NCBI GenBank assembly: GCA_965661265.1 | Contig: CBFIDE010000014.1 | Span: 1-56,597, forward strand | From: CBFIDE01 sp965661265 | GTDB lineage: Bacteria; Bacteroidota; Bacteroidia; Flavobacteriales; Schleiferiaceae | Direction: 5' to 3' | DNA: 56,597 nt | The notes under the pieces: generated by a model | What the model saw: the letters and a program-made list of their open reading frames with translations, nothing else | Told to the model about the DNA's origin: nothing | Databases searched by the model: none | Program-made: the position numbers and the translations under genes | Shown: positions 15,582-23,058 of the stretch, piece after piece | How the letters are laid out: every line of letters begins with the position of its first letter | Numbering within the stretch: the first letter of the stretch is position 1

Positions 15582-16319
15582 ATGATTAAATCGGAAGTAG
15601 TTATTAGAGCGTTTAGGGCAAGTGAAGATTAAGAATCTTTTTTGAAGTTTACCGAAGGCCATAAAAAAATTTTAACTGCCCATGGAGTTACTAAGGTAAC
15701 ATCCTCAAATTATAATTGGATGAAAGATCCATCTGTGTTTGTAATTCTAGTAGAACCTTTAGAGGATGGTAGAGCCTCAGGTGGAGCTAGTGTTCGTGCC
15801 TCATTAGGTACAGGTAGCTGACCAATAGAAGAGGCTGCGCAAGAATTAGATCCAAGTATCGTGACTTTAGTTAGATAGAAGTCCAAATATGGAACCGGCT
15901 AACTGTGTGGATTGTGGAGTTCATTAGAAGTTGCAGGAATGGGAATTGGAAGCTTTTTTGCTGCCAAGGTGGCCATTAGCATTGCAGATCAAATTGGCTT
16001 GACTTCATTGTATGCTCTTTGTGCGCCTTATACTGTGCGATGGATAAAAATTATTGGTTGCCGAGTTATAGAGGAAGTTGGAAACAAGGGCACTTTTTAC
16101 CATCTTAAAATTGATTCATTAGCAACGACTGCTTTTCTTGAGTATACTAACAATTTGGAGCATGCTAAAAAAATATGAGGCTGAAAGGATCATGTTCTTA
16201 AGAAAAATAGAAATATTCAGCTCGATGCAAATCCTCCAGGAAGGAAATTTCAAGTGAGGATAAATTATAAACTTGATTTTGCGGGGGCTGATGAGAATGA
16301 GTTTAAAATAAATGAATAG
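15582..16319 (+). pseudogene. Acetyltransferase-like conserved gene killed by in-frame stops
   Basis: One plus-strand frame reads as a coherent protein through six in-frame stops: TAA 15630, TGA 15819, TAG 15876, TAA 15900, TGA 16176, TGA 16182. It ends at a TAG near 16317. Recognisable pieces include VIRAFRASED, KFTEGHKKILTAHGVTKVTS, GTG-stop-LCGLWSSLEVAGMGIGS and LTSLYALCAPYTVRWIK. The pattern resembles a Bacteroidota GNAT-like protein of about 230 residues. The stops look like single-base changes of sense codons (for example GAA to TAA in GTG-stop-LCGLW), with no frameshift. An open stretch remains at 15912-16178, but it is a remnant. Confidence 0.7.
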
Positions 16320-16505
16320 ACTCAAATTATCCATATTAACTTCTATAACAACTCTGGTGATCATAATCTTCTTTGAGCCAGAGAAATTTTTGTCCATCCA
16401 TTTTTTCTACACCCTGCTTTTTTATTTTTGCTTTAAACTATACTCAGCTTGAGCTAGAAAAGAAGGAAGCTGAAGAGAATAAATCATAAGATAAAAGCTC
16501 TTGAA
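16312..16505 (+). pseudogene. Frameshifted remnant of a membrane sensor kinase N-terminus
   Basis: From the ATG at 16312 a 46-codon frame encodes two hydrophobic segments (LSILTSITTLVIIIFF and FFYTLLFYFCF) and stops at 16452. Removing one base near 16447 restores ...KLYS-LELEKKEAEENKS, a coiled coil, and a further shift gives KIKALEQL, reminiscent of the signalling helix that leads into a HisKA domain. The catalytic part is missing because prfC ends at 16511. Overlaps the end of the acetyltransferase-like pseudogene. Assignment as a kinase remnant is inference. Confidence 0.4.
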
Positions 16506-16510
16506 CAACT

Positions 16511-18091
16511 TTAGAATTCTGACTTAAAATGGAATTTTAACTTGTCAAATTTTTCCTGCGCCATACTAAGACTAAAAGAAGAGTCTGCTAGAAAAACTAA
16601 TTTTCCATATTTATCCTTTGCCAAGAATCGATATTTTAACTTGGAAAATTCAGCTAATTGAGCTTGATCAAATGACTCAATCCAACATGCCTTAAAAGCA
16701 CTGTAGTTCTCATAAGTACATTTTGCACCATATTCATGCTCAAGGCGATATTGAATTACTTCATATTGTAAGGCTCCAACAGTTCCAATAATTTTTCTAC
16801 CATTAGATTCAAGAGTAAATAACTGAGCAACGCCTTCATCCATCAATTGATCAACCCCTTTGTTGAGCTGTTTAGCTTTCATAGGGTCATTATTATTTAC
16901 AAACCTAAAGTGCTCCGGAGAGAAACTAGGTATTCCTTTAAACTCAATGTTTTCTCCTGAAGTTAGAGTATCTCCAATCCTGAAATTTCCAGTATCGTGT
17001 ATACCTACAATATCTCCCGGGAAAGATTCATCAACGATAGTTTTTTTTGAGGCCATAAAGGCTGTAGGATTGCTAAACTTCAATGACTTCCCTAGTCTTA
17101 TGTGAGAATAATTGGTATTTCTTTCAAATTTACCCGAAACGATTTTGAGAAAAGCAATACGGTCTCTGTGTTTAGGATCCATATTAGCATGAATCTTAAA
17201 GATAAAGCCAGTGAATTTTTCTTCTGAAGGATCAATCACCCTGGTTTCAGATTCTTTGGGCTGCGGAGTAGGTGCTATTTCTACAAAACAATTTAATAGT
17301 TCTTGAACGCCAAAATTATTAAGAGCTGACCCAAAGAAAACAGGAGATATATTTCCTGCCAGATATTCTTTTTTTGAGAATTCAGGGTAAACACCATCTA
17401 CCAACTCAATATCTGATCTTAAAGTTTGAGCAGCATTTTCTCCAATGTTGGAGTCAATTAAAGGATCATTGACATCATTAATGTTGATACTGGAAGCAAT
17501 TCTTTGTTTGTTGTTTTCTGTGTAGAGCTGTAAATTAGATTCCCATCTATTATAAACACCTTGAAAGTCTTGCCCCATACCTATTGGCCAACTTAATGGA
17601 ACTACATTTAATCCTAATTTTTGCTCCACTTCATCTAAGAGATCATAGGCATCTTTACCCTCTCTATCTAGTTTATTGATGAAAACAATTATTGGAGTAT
17701 TTCGCATTCGACATACTTCAACTAGCTTTTCAGTTTGAGTCTCAACACCTTTTGCAACATCAATGACAACAATTACACTATCTACAGCTGTTAACGTTCT
17801 ATACGTATCTTCAGCAAAGTCTTGATGACCAGGTGTATCTAGAATGTTGATTTTTTTATCTCTATATTCAAATCCCATCACGGAAGTGGCAACAGAAATT
17901 CCTCTCTGTCTTTCAATTTCCATGAAATCTGACGTTGCACCCTTTTTAATCTTGTTCGATTTTACGGCACCTGCTTCTTGAATAGCTCCTCCATAGAGTA
18001 GAAGTTTTTCAGTCAGTGTTGTTTTACCGGCATCAGGGTGAGATATTATGCCGAAGGTTCTTCTTTTGGATATTTCTTTAATCAAGCTCAT
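16511..18091 (-). CDS. prfC: Peptide chain release factor 3 (RF3)
   Basis: Translational GTPase that removes RF1/RF2 from the ribosome after peptide release. 526 aa, full length. G1 is ISHPDAGKTTLTEKLL (about 16-31), with the RF3-specific LYGGAIQEAGAVK following. Switch/G2 is ERQRGISVATSVM, G3 is ILDTPGHQDFAED and G4 is VFINKLDREGKD. The C-terminal domains include VGALQYEVIQYRLEHEYG, the RF3 signature block. Divergent from the CarH-like regulator gene across 103 bp. A TAATTTCG sequence (one mismatch to TAnnTTTG) lies only 7 bp before the ATG, so a transcript from it would be almost leaderless. Confidence 0.95.
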   Translation of the reverse strand: MSLIKEISKRRTFGIISHPDAGKTTLTEKLLLYGGAIQEAGAVKSNKIKKGATSDFMEIERQRGISVATSVMGFEYRDKKINILDTPGHQDFAEDTYRTLTAVDSVIVVIDVAKGVETQTEKLVEVCRMRNTPIIVFINKLDREGKDAYDLLDEVEQKLGLNVVPLSWPIGMGQDFQGVYNRWESNLQLYTENNKQRIASSININDVNDPLIDSNIGENAAQTLRSDIELVDGVYPEFSKKEYLAGNISPVFFGSALNNFGVQELLNCFVEIAPTPQPKESETRVIDPSEEKFTGFIFKIHANMDPKHRDRIAFLKIVSGKFERNTNYSHIRLGKSLKFSNPTAFMASKKTIVDESFPGDIVGIHDTGNFRIGDTLTSGENIEFKGIPSFSPEHFRFVNNNDPMKAKQLNKGVDQLMDEGVAQLFTLESNGRKIIGTVGALQYEVIQYRLEHEYGAKCTYENYSAFKACWIESFDQAQLAEFSKLKYRFLAKDKYGKLVFLADSSFSLSMAQEKFDKLKFHFKSEF

Positions 18092-18194
18092 GGCGGGCGA
18101 AATTACTCAATAATTGCTAGCTCTCCATCTAATGGTATAAAATTAAAATGAACTATATAGATATTGAATTTGTATTATAGTTATAGATTAAAAA

Positions 18195-19085
18195 ATGAAT
18201 TCTAAGTACTCAATAAAAGATATAGAGCGTCTAAGTGGGATAAAGGCCCACACAATTAGAGCCTGGGAGCAGAGGTATAACCTACTTGAGCCTCATAGAA
18301 CAGATACTAATATCAGATATTATGCTGATGAGCATCTGAAAAAAATCTTGAATATTGCTGTTCTTGTCAAGAGTGGCATGAAAATAAGCAAAGTTGCTAA
18401 TCTTGAGGAATTAGAACTATGCAACGCAGTTTTGGACAATGGTAGCCATGAAAGCAATTTTAGCAGCCAAATAAATTCTCTAAAGCTTGCAATGCTTGAT
18501 TATAATGAGAAATTGTTTGATCGAGTTTTTGAGTCCTGTATAAATCACGTAGGAATAGATGAAACCTTTACCAAGATATTAGGAGAGTTCATTAAAGAGA
18601 TTGGTGTTCTGTGGCACGCTGGCGCGATTACTGTCGGCAATGAGCATTTTGTAACTAATTTGATCAAACAAAAACTATATGGCTTTTTAGATACTGTACC
18701 GTTTCCGAATGAAAATCCCGAAAAAGAGGTCATATTTTTCCTTCCTCAAGGTGAGTTGCATGAATTGAGCATGCTCTATCTGAATTATTACCTCAAGAAA
18801 GATGGTTATAAGGTCGTGAACCTTGGTCAATCAGTTCCTTTAGGCTATCTAAAAGAAGCTTGTATAAAAGCAAATATTTTCAAAATGGTGACTGTTGTAA
18901 CCACTTCTCCTTCTTTTGAAGACCTTGAGGATTATTTAGTAGAATTTGAAAGTTTTTTTAAGAATTATGGATTTGAATTACATATATCTGGAATGCAAAT
19001 CACTGATTCTTTAATTCAAAAGGGTCTAAAAGGAATTAATATCTATGATTCTGTAGAGTCTATCAAGAGTAAGTTTTTGAAATAA
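18195..19085 (+). CDS. CarH/LitR-like MerR regulator with B12-binding photoreceptor domain
   Basis: 296 aa. An N-terminal MerR winged helix (residues 5-70: SIKDIERLSGIKAHTIRAWEQRY, read as two parts) is followed by a four-helix-bundle linker with the CarH hallmark W-x9-E-H (Trp140, Glu150, His151), then a cobalamin-binding Rossmann domain from about 178. The lower cobalt ligand is His189 in QGELHELS; the canonical E-x-H-x-x-G glycine is Ser here. In characterised CarH proteins, adenosylcobalamin-bound tetramers repress carotenoid genes in the dark and light breaks the Co-C bond. Genes immediately downstream (ECF sigma, crtI, crtB) are the expected targets. Light sensing is inferred, not shown. 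Confidence 0.85.
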   Translation: MNSKYSIKDIERLSGIKAHTIRAWEQRYNLLEPHRTDTNIRYYADEHLKKILNIAVLVKSGMKISKVANLEELELCNAVLDNGSHESNFSSQINSLKLAMLDYNEKLFDRVFESCINHVGIDETFTKILGEFIKEIGVLWHAGAITVGNEHFVTNLIKQKLYGFLDTVPFPNENPEKEVIFFLPQGELHELSMLYLNYYLKKDGYKVVNLGQSVPLGYLKEACIKANIFKMVTVVTTSPSFEDLEDYLVEFESFFKNYGFELHISGMQITDSLIQKGLKGINIYDSVESIKSKFLK

Positions 19086-19203
19086 ATCCTATTTTATTAT
19101 TTTTTTTATTGCTCTAAACGCCTTTTGAAACAAGGGGTTTGTAGTTTATATAGATATGTCTTATTAATAATAGATTTTTAATTGTACCTCTACATGATAA
19201 TTC

Positions 19204-19235
19204 TTGTTTAACTTTGACGAAGAAACGTTAAACAA
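19204..19235. promoter_or_regulatory. Perfect inverted repeat overlapping the sigma-gene promoter (candidate operator)
   Basis: TTGTTTAAC (19204-19212) and GTTAAACAA (19227-19235) are perfect 9-bp reverse complements with a 14-bp spacer, 10 bp before the ATG of the ECF sigma gene. The left arm overlaps TAACTTTG (19209-19216), an exact TAnnTTTG -7 box. A dimeric repressor bound here would block transcription; the adjacent CarH-like protein is the obvious candidate. An mRNA hairpin masking the start is the alternative. Confidence 0.6.
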
Positions 19236-19244
19236 AATAAAAGC

Positions 19245-19751
19245 ATGTCTCAATCAGAATTTAATTCCATTGTAATTTCGCATCAAGGTTTTTTGCAGCA
19301 GTTAGCGTACAAGCTTACAAGAAGTGTTGAAGACTCTAATGATCTCATTCAAGAAACCTTTTTTAAAGCAATAAAGAATAGAGATAAGTTTCAAGAAGGG
19401 ACCAATGTAAAAGGATGGTTATATACCATCATGAAGAATACCTTTATTAATGCTTATCGTAAAAAGAAGAATCAAAATACTTTTGTAGATGACACGGATA
19501 ATAAATATTTTTTAAACTCAGGTAGTTTAGAAAAGTCTGATCAGACCGATTCTCTTGTAGATCATGAGTATATGATGAAGCAAATCGAGACTATTGACAA
19601 AACTTATGTTGATACTTTTATGATGTATTATAATGGATATAAGTATGAAGAAATTTCAGAAATACTAGATATTCCTTTAGGTACGGTTAAAAGTCGTATT
19701 TTCCTAGCCAGAAAAAAGATGCAATCTAAACTTCAAGCTTACAGAAAATAA
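19245..19751 (+). CDS. ECF-type RNA polymerase sigma factor
   Basis: 168 aa. Region 2 spans about 10-80 (AYKLTRSVEDSNDLIQETFF, then NVKGWLYTIMKNTFINAYRK), followed by a short polar linker and region 4 with the helix-turn-helix YEEISEILDIPLGTVKSRIF (about 136-155). No anti-sigma gene with a membrane helix is adjacent, so control is probably transcriptional. It stands between the CarH-like regulator and crtI, 7 bp before crtI, an arrangement like light-induced LitR/LitS or Car systems in other phyla. Expected role: activating the carotenoid genes and perhaps other photoprotective genes. Confidence 0.9.
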   Translation: MSQSEFNSIVISHQGFLQQLAYKLTRSVEDSNDLIQETFFKAIKNRDKFQEGTNVKGWLYTIMKNTFINAYRKKKNQNTFVDDTDNKYFLNSGSLEKSDQTDSLVDHEYMMKQIETIDKTYVDTFMMYYNGYKYEEISEILDIPLGTVKSRIFLARKKMQSKLQAYRK

Positions 19752-19758
19752 AAAGTTA

Positions 19759-21237
19759 ATGAGTAAAAAAACTATTATAATTGGTTCTGGTTTTGCAGGT
19801 TTATCTGCCGCTACTCACCTGGCTGATAAAGGTTATGACGTTACTATTCTTGAAAAGAATAGTCAGGCGGGAGGGAGAGCAAGGTCATTTAGTGAAAATG
19901 GGTTCACTTTTGACATGGGACCATCTTGGTATTGGATGCCCAATGTTTTTGATCAATATTTTGAACATTTTGGGAAAAGGACTTCTGATTACTACCATCT
20001 CGATAGACTAGATCCTTCTTATAGGGTGTATTTTGGTAAAGATGATTTTACTGATTTACCTGCTAATTTGGAATTGCTGTTTGCTGAGTTTGAAAAAATT
20101 GAGAAGGGTAGTGCCGTTAAACTTAAAAAGTATCTCAAAGAATCCGAATATAAATACGAAGTTGGAATCAATGATCTTGTTTATAAGCCTGGGCGATCCC
20201 TTCTTGAGTTTGCCGACATGAGAATTGTGAAAGGACTTTTTAATTTGCATTTAATAAAGTCAATTCGGTCTTACGTTCATGACCACTTTAAGTCAGACCG
20301 TTTAAGGCAATTAATGGAATTTCCAATTCTTTTTCTAGGAGGTACTCCTGAGAATACACCAGCTTTATATAGTCTAATGAATTACGCAGATATTTCATTA
20401 GGAACATGGTTCCCAAAAGGAGGAATGCATGAAATTGTGAAAGCTATGGTCAACTTAGCTGAAGAGAAGGGAGTGAAAATTATTTTGGATGAAGAGGTTG
20501 TAAAAATTAATGTAGAGAATAATAGTGCAAAATCAATAGAAACTAAAACTGCCAATTATTCGGCTGATATTATTGTTGCAGGCGCAGATTATCATCATGT
20601 TGAACAAAACCTCATTGAAGAAAAATATAGAAAATATAGTCCTACGTATTGGGATAAAAGAAAAATGGCACCTTCTTCATTGCTGTTTTATCTTGGTGTT
20701 AATAAAAAACTAAGTGGATTGCTACATCATACCTTGTTTTTCGATGCAAATTTTGATGAGCATGCTCAAGAAATTTACTCCAAACCAAAGTGGCCAACTA
20801 ATCCGCTTTTCTATGTGAGCTGTACTTCAATGACTGATAAATCAGTGGCACCTGAAGGTCATGAGAATGTTTTTCTTCTGATGCCGGTTGCTCCTGATTT
20901 AGACGATGGTGAAGAAATGAGAGAGAAGTATTTTGATATTATGATGGACAGATTAGAAAATCTAACTGGCCAGAATATAAGAGAACATATAGTTTATAAA
21001 AGATCTTATGCTCAATCTAATTTTGTAGAAGACTATCATGCTTTTAAAGGAAATGCCTATGGTCTAGCAAACACCTTAGACCAAACTGCAATACTAAAGC
21101 CATCGCTGAAAAGCAAAAAAATTAATAATCTATACTATACGGGTCAACTAACAGTTCCAGGTCCGGGTGTACCGCCTGCATTAATCTCCGGAAAAGTGGT
21201 GGCTGATGAAGTTGAGAAAGAAAATCCAATAACCTAA
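19759..21237 (+). CDS. crtI: Phytoene desaturase CrtI
   Basis: FAD-dependent desaturase/isomerase converting phytoene to lycopene-type carotenoids, membrane-associated. 492 aa, full length. The N-terminal dinucleotide loop KTIIIGSGFAGLSAATHLAD (4-23) precedes ILEKNSQAGGRARSF and GFTFDMGPSWYWMP, and the C-terminal bacterial phytoene dehydrogenase signature is in NNLYYTGQLTVPGPGVPPAL (about 461-480). Seven base pairs after the ECF sigma gene and 6 bp before crtB, so one operon. Number of desaturation steps cannot be told from sequence. Confidence 0.95.
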   Translation: MSKKTIIIGSGFAGLSAATHLADKGYDVTILEKNSQAGGRARSFSENGFTFDMGPSWYWMPNVFDQYFEHFGKRTSDYYHLDRLDPSYRVYFGKDDFTDLPANLELLFAEFEKIEKGSAVKLKKYLKESEYKYEVGINDLVYKPGRSLLEFADMRIVKGLFNLHLIKSIRSYVHDHFKSDRLRQLMEFPILFLGGTPENTPALYSLMNYADISLGTWFPKGGMHEIVKAMVNLAEEKGVKIILDEEVVKINVENNSAKSIETKTANYSADIIVAGADYHHVEQNLIEEKYRKYSPTYWDKRKMAPSSLLFYLGVNKKLSGLLHHTLFFDANFDEHAQEIYSKPKWPTNPLFYVSCTSMTDKSVAPEGHENVFLLMPVAPDLDDGEEMREKYFDIMMDRLENLTGQNIREHIVYKRSYAQSNFVEDYHAFKGNAYGLANTLDQTAILKPSLKSKKINNLYYTGQLTVPGPGVPPALISGKVVADEVEKENPIT

Positions 21238-21243
21238 TTAATT

Positions 21244-22080
21244 ATGAAAGCTTTATTTGATACTATTTCGGAACGATCCAGTAAAATAGTTACTAAAACA
21301 TACAGCACTTCATTTTCATTAGGCATCTTCTTTTTAGATAAGAATCTTCATGCAGATATTTACAATATTTATGGCTTTGTGCGTTTTGCGGATGAAATTG
21401 TAGACTCATTTCATGATTTTGATAAAGAATGGCTTCTTAAGGATTTTGAAGAGCAAACTTTTATTGCGATTGAAAAGAAAATAAGTTTAAATCCTATTTT
21501 AAACAGTTTTCAAAAAACAATTAATAAATACGAAATCGATCATGAGCTGATAAGAACTTTCCTAAGAAGTATGGAGATGGATTTGAATCCACAGGAGTAT
21601 GTTGATTCAAAGTATGAAGAGTATATACTGGGGTCAGCGGAAGTGGTAGGCCTTATGTGCTTAAAGGTTTTTTGCTATGGCGATGAAAACGAATATCAAA
21701 GACTGAAGCCTAGTGCAATGAAACTGGGCTCTGCTTTTCAGAAAATAAATTTCTTGAGAGACCTGAATGCAGATTATTATTCGCTGGGAAGAGTTTATTT
21801 TCCAGGAGTAAATATTGAAGAGTTCAATGATGATGTTAAAAAAGGGATTGAAGAAGATATAGAGGAGGATTTTCACCAGGGATATTTGGGAATTAAACAA
21901 CTTCCTAAGAAGTCTAAACTTGGAGTCTATGTTGCCTATGTTTACTATTACGCTTTATTTAGAAAGATTAAAAAGTCAAAAGCTAAAACGGTTTTAGAAA
22001 ATCGAATTAGAATTCCAAACAGAAAGAAGTTTGGATTACTTTTGAGTTCTTACTTAAGACATAGCTTTAATATCTTATAA
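21244..22080 (+). CDS. crtB: Phytoene synthase CrtB
   Basis: Condenses two geranylgeranyl diphosphates to phytoene. 278 aa. First Asp-rich Mg site: YGFVRFADEIVDSFHDFD (about 41-58, DEIVD core). Second: FQKINFLRDLNADYYSLGR (about 164-182, D-x3-D). Both match trans-isoprenyl diphosphate synthases of the squalene/phytoene family. The TYSTSFSLGIFFL near the N-terminus fits the usual active-site start. Middle gene of the sigma/crtI/crtB/idi run, 10 bp before idi. No lycopene cyclase or hydroxylase gene is present in this window. Confidence 0.95.
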   Translation: MKALFDTISERSSKIVTKTYSTSFSLGIFFLDKNLHADIYNIYGFVRFADEIVDSFHDFDKEWLLKDFEEQTFIAIEKKISLNPILNSFQKTINKYEIDHELIRTFLRSMEMDLNPQEYVDSKYEEYILGSAEVVGLMCLKVFCYGDENEYQRLKPSAMKLGSAFQKINFLRDLNADYYSLGRVYFPGVNIEEFNDDVKKGIEEDIEEDFHQGYLGIKQLPKKSKLGVYVAYVYYYALFRKIKKSKAKTVLENRIRIPNRKKFGLLLSSYLRHSFNIL

Positions 22081-22090
22081 CATAGTAGTA

Positions 22091-22621
22091 ATGGCTGAGA
22101 AAGTTGTTCTGGTGAATGAACATGATGAAGTTCAAGGTTTAATGGAGAAAATGGAAGCTCATGAAAAGGGACTTCTCCATAGGGCATTCTCAATATTCAT
22201 TATGAATAATAAAGGAGAGCTTATGCTACAGCAAAGGGCACTGTCCAAGTACCATAGTGGAGGACTATGGACAAATACATGCTGTAGTCATCCAAGAGAT
22301 GGAGAATCTTATGACGCAGCTGCTCATAGACGCTTGATAGAGGAAATGGGGTTTGATTGCAAAATGAAGAATTTATTTCACTTCATATATAGAGCTGAAT
22401 TAGACAATGATTTAATTGAACATGAATTGGATTATGTCTTTATTGGTTTTTCAGAAATAGAGCCGCAAATAAATCCAGAAGAGGTGGAAAGTTACAAATG
22501 GATATCTTTAGATGAGCTTTCATCTGATATCACGGCCAGACCTGAAATATATACAGAATGGTTCAAAATTATATATGATCGTTTTAAAAAAGAATATACC
22601 GATGGAGCTAAGCATATCTAG
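22091..22621 (+). CDS. idi: Isopentenyl-diphosphate delta-isomerase, type I
   Basis: Interconverts IPP and DMAPP, supplying the allylic starter for prenyl chains. 176 aa, Nudix-fold type I enzyme. MAEKVVLVNEHDEVQG at the N-terminus, ALSKYHSGGLWTNTCCSHP with the active-site Cys (about 51-69), and the Nudix-like EMGFDC stretch after AAHRRLIE. The C-terminal YKWISLDEL contains the conserved Trp. It overlaps the start of the pterin synthase gene by 20 bp. Coupling to crtI-crtB makes sense because mevalonate-route organisms need Idi for carotenoid precursors. Confidence 0.95.
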   Translation: MAEKVVLVNEHDEVQGLMEKMEAHEKGLLHRAFSIFIMNNKGELMLQQRALSKYHSGGLWTNTCCSHPRDGESYDAAAHRRLIEEMGFDCKMKNLFHFIYRAELDNDLIEHELDYVFIGFSEIEPQINPEEVESYKWISLDELSSDITARPEIYTEWFKIIYDRFKKEYTDGAKHI

Positions 22622-23009
22622 GCATGCACATTTTAATGCTGCGCATAAACTATTTAACTCATCTTGGTCTCAAGAAAAAAACGAATCTGTTTTTGGGAAG
22701 TGTAGTAATCCACATTATCATGGTCACAACTATGAATTGATTATTAGTCTTAAAGGTCCTATGGATCCTGAAACTGGTTATGTATATGATTTAAAGGTTT
22801 TAGCCGATTTAATAGAAGATAAAGTTGAGAACAGACTTGATCATAAAAACCTTAATGAAGAAGTTGAAGAGTTTAAAACCACTAATCCGACAGCGGAAAA
22901 TATCGCAATTGTTATCTGGGATTGGCTTAGACCTGAGATTAATGAACTCTATAAGCTGAAAGTCACTTTATATGAAACACCTCGGAATTTTGTAGAGTAC
23001 GAGGGTTGA
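22602..23009 (+). CDS. 6-pyruvoyl-tetrahydropterin synthase / QueD family protein
   Basis: 135 aa, tunnelling-fold enzyme. Zinc ligands are His15 (HFNAAHKL), His40 and His42 (in HYHGHNY), and the candidate catalytic Cys is Cys34 in FGKCSNPHYHGHNY. The C-x5-HGHNY spacing and the C-terminal LYETPRNFVEYEG with its Glu are like true 6-pyruvoyltetrahydropterin synthases rather than CxxxHGH QueD. The product could be either a tetrahydropterin or the queuosine intermediate. The frame extends upstream to 22512, but the ATG at 22602 gives the family start MELSISRHAHF and a 20-bp overlap with idi. Confidence 0.85.
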   Translation: MELSISRHAHFNAAHKLFNSSWSQEKNESVFGKCSNPHYHGHNYELIISLKGPMDPETGYVYDLKVLADLIEDKVENRLDHKNLNEEVEEFKTTNPTAENIAIVIWDWLRPEINELYKLKVTLYETPRNFVEYEG

Positions 23010-23058
23010 AAAGCTATTAAGCCTGATTAATTTTCGGAGTTCCCTTTAATATGATCTT

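Noticed and set aside
15912..16178. Open 88-codon plus-strand frame in the pseudogene region as a separate gene
   Set aside because: It is in frame with the upstream pseudogene pieces and begins only because four stops interrupt the longer protein, so it is a remnant.
15582..16319. Stop codon readthrough or alternative genetic code in the interrupted frame
   Set aside because: TAA, TAG and TGA all occur as ordinary stops in every neighbouring gene, so decay is the simpler explanation.
18098..18105. prfC promoter TAATTTCG (minus strand)
   Set aside because: One mismatch to the -7 consensus and only 7 bp from the ATG; too weak to list as a feature.
22512..22601. Longer start of the pterin synthase within idi
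   Set aside because: It would overlap idi by 110 bp and add a stretch unlike the family; MELSISRHAHF at 22602 is the natural start.
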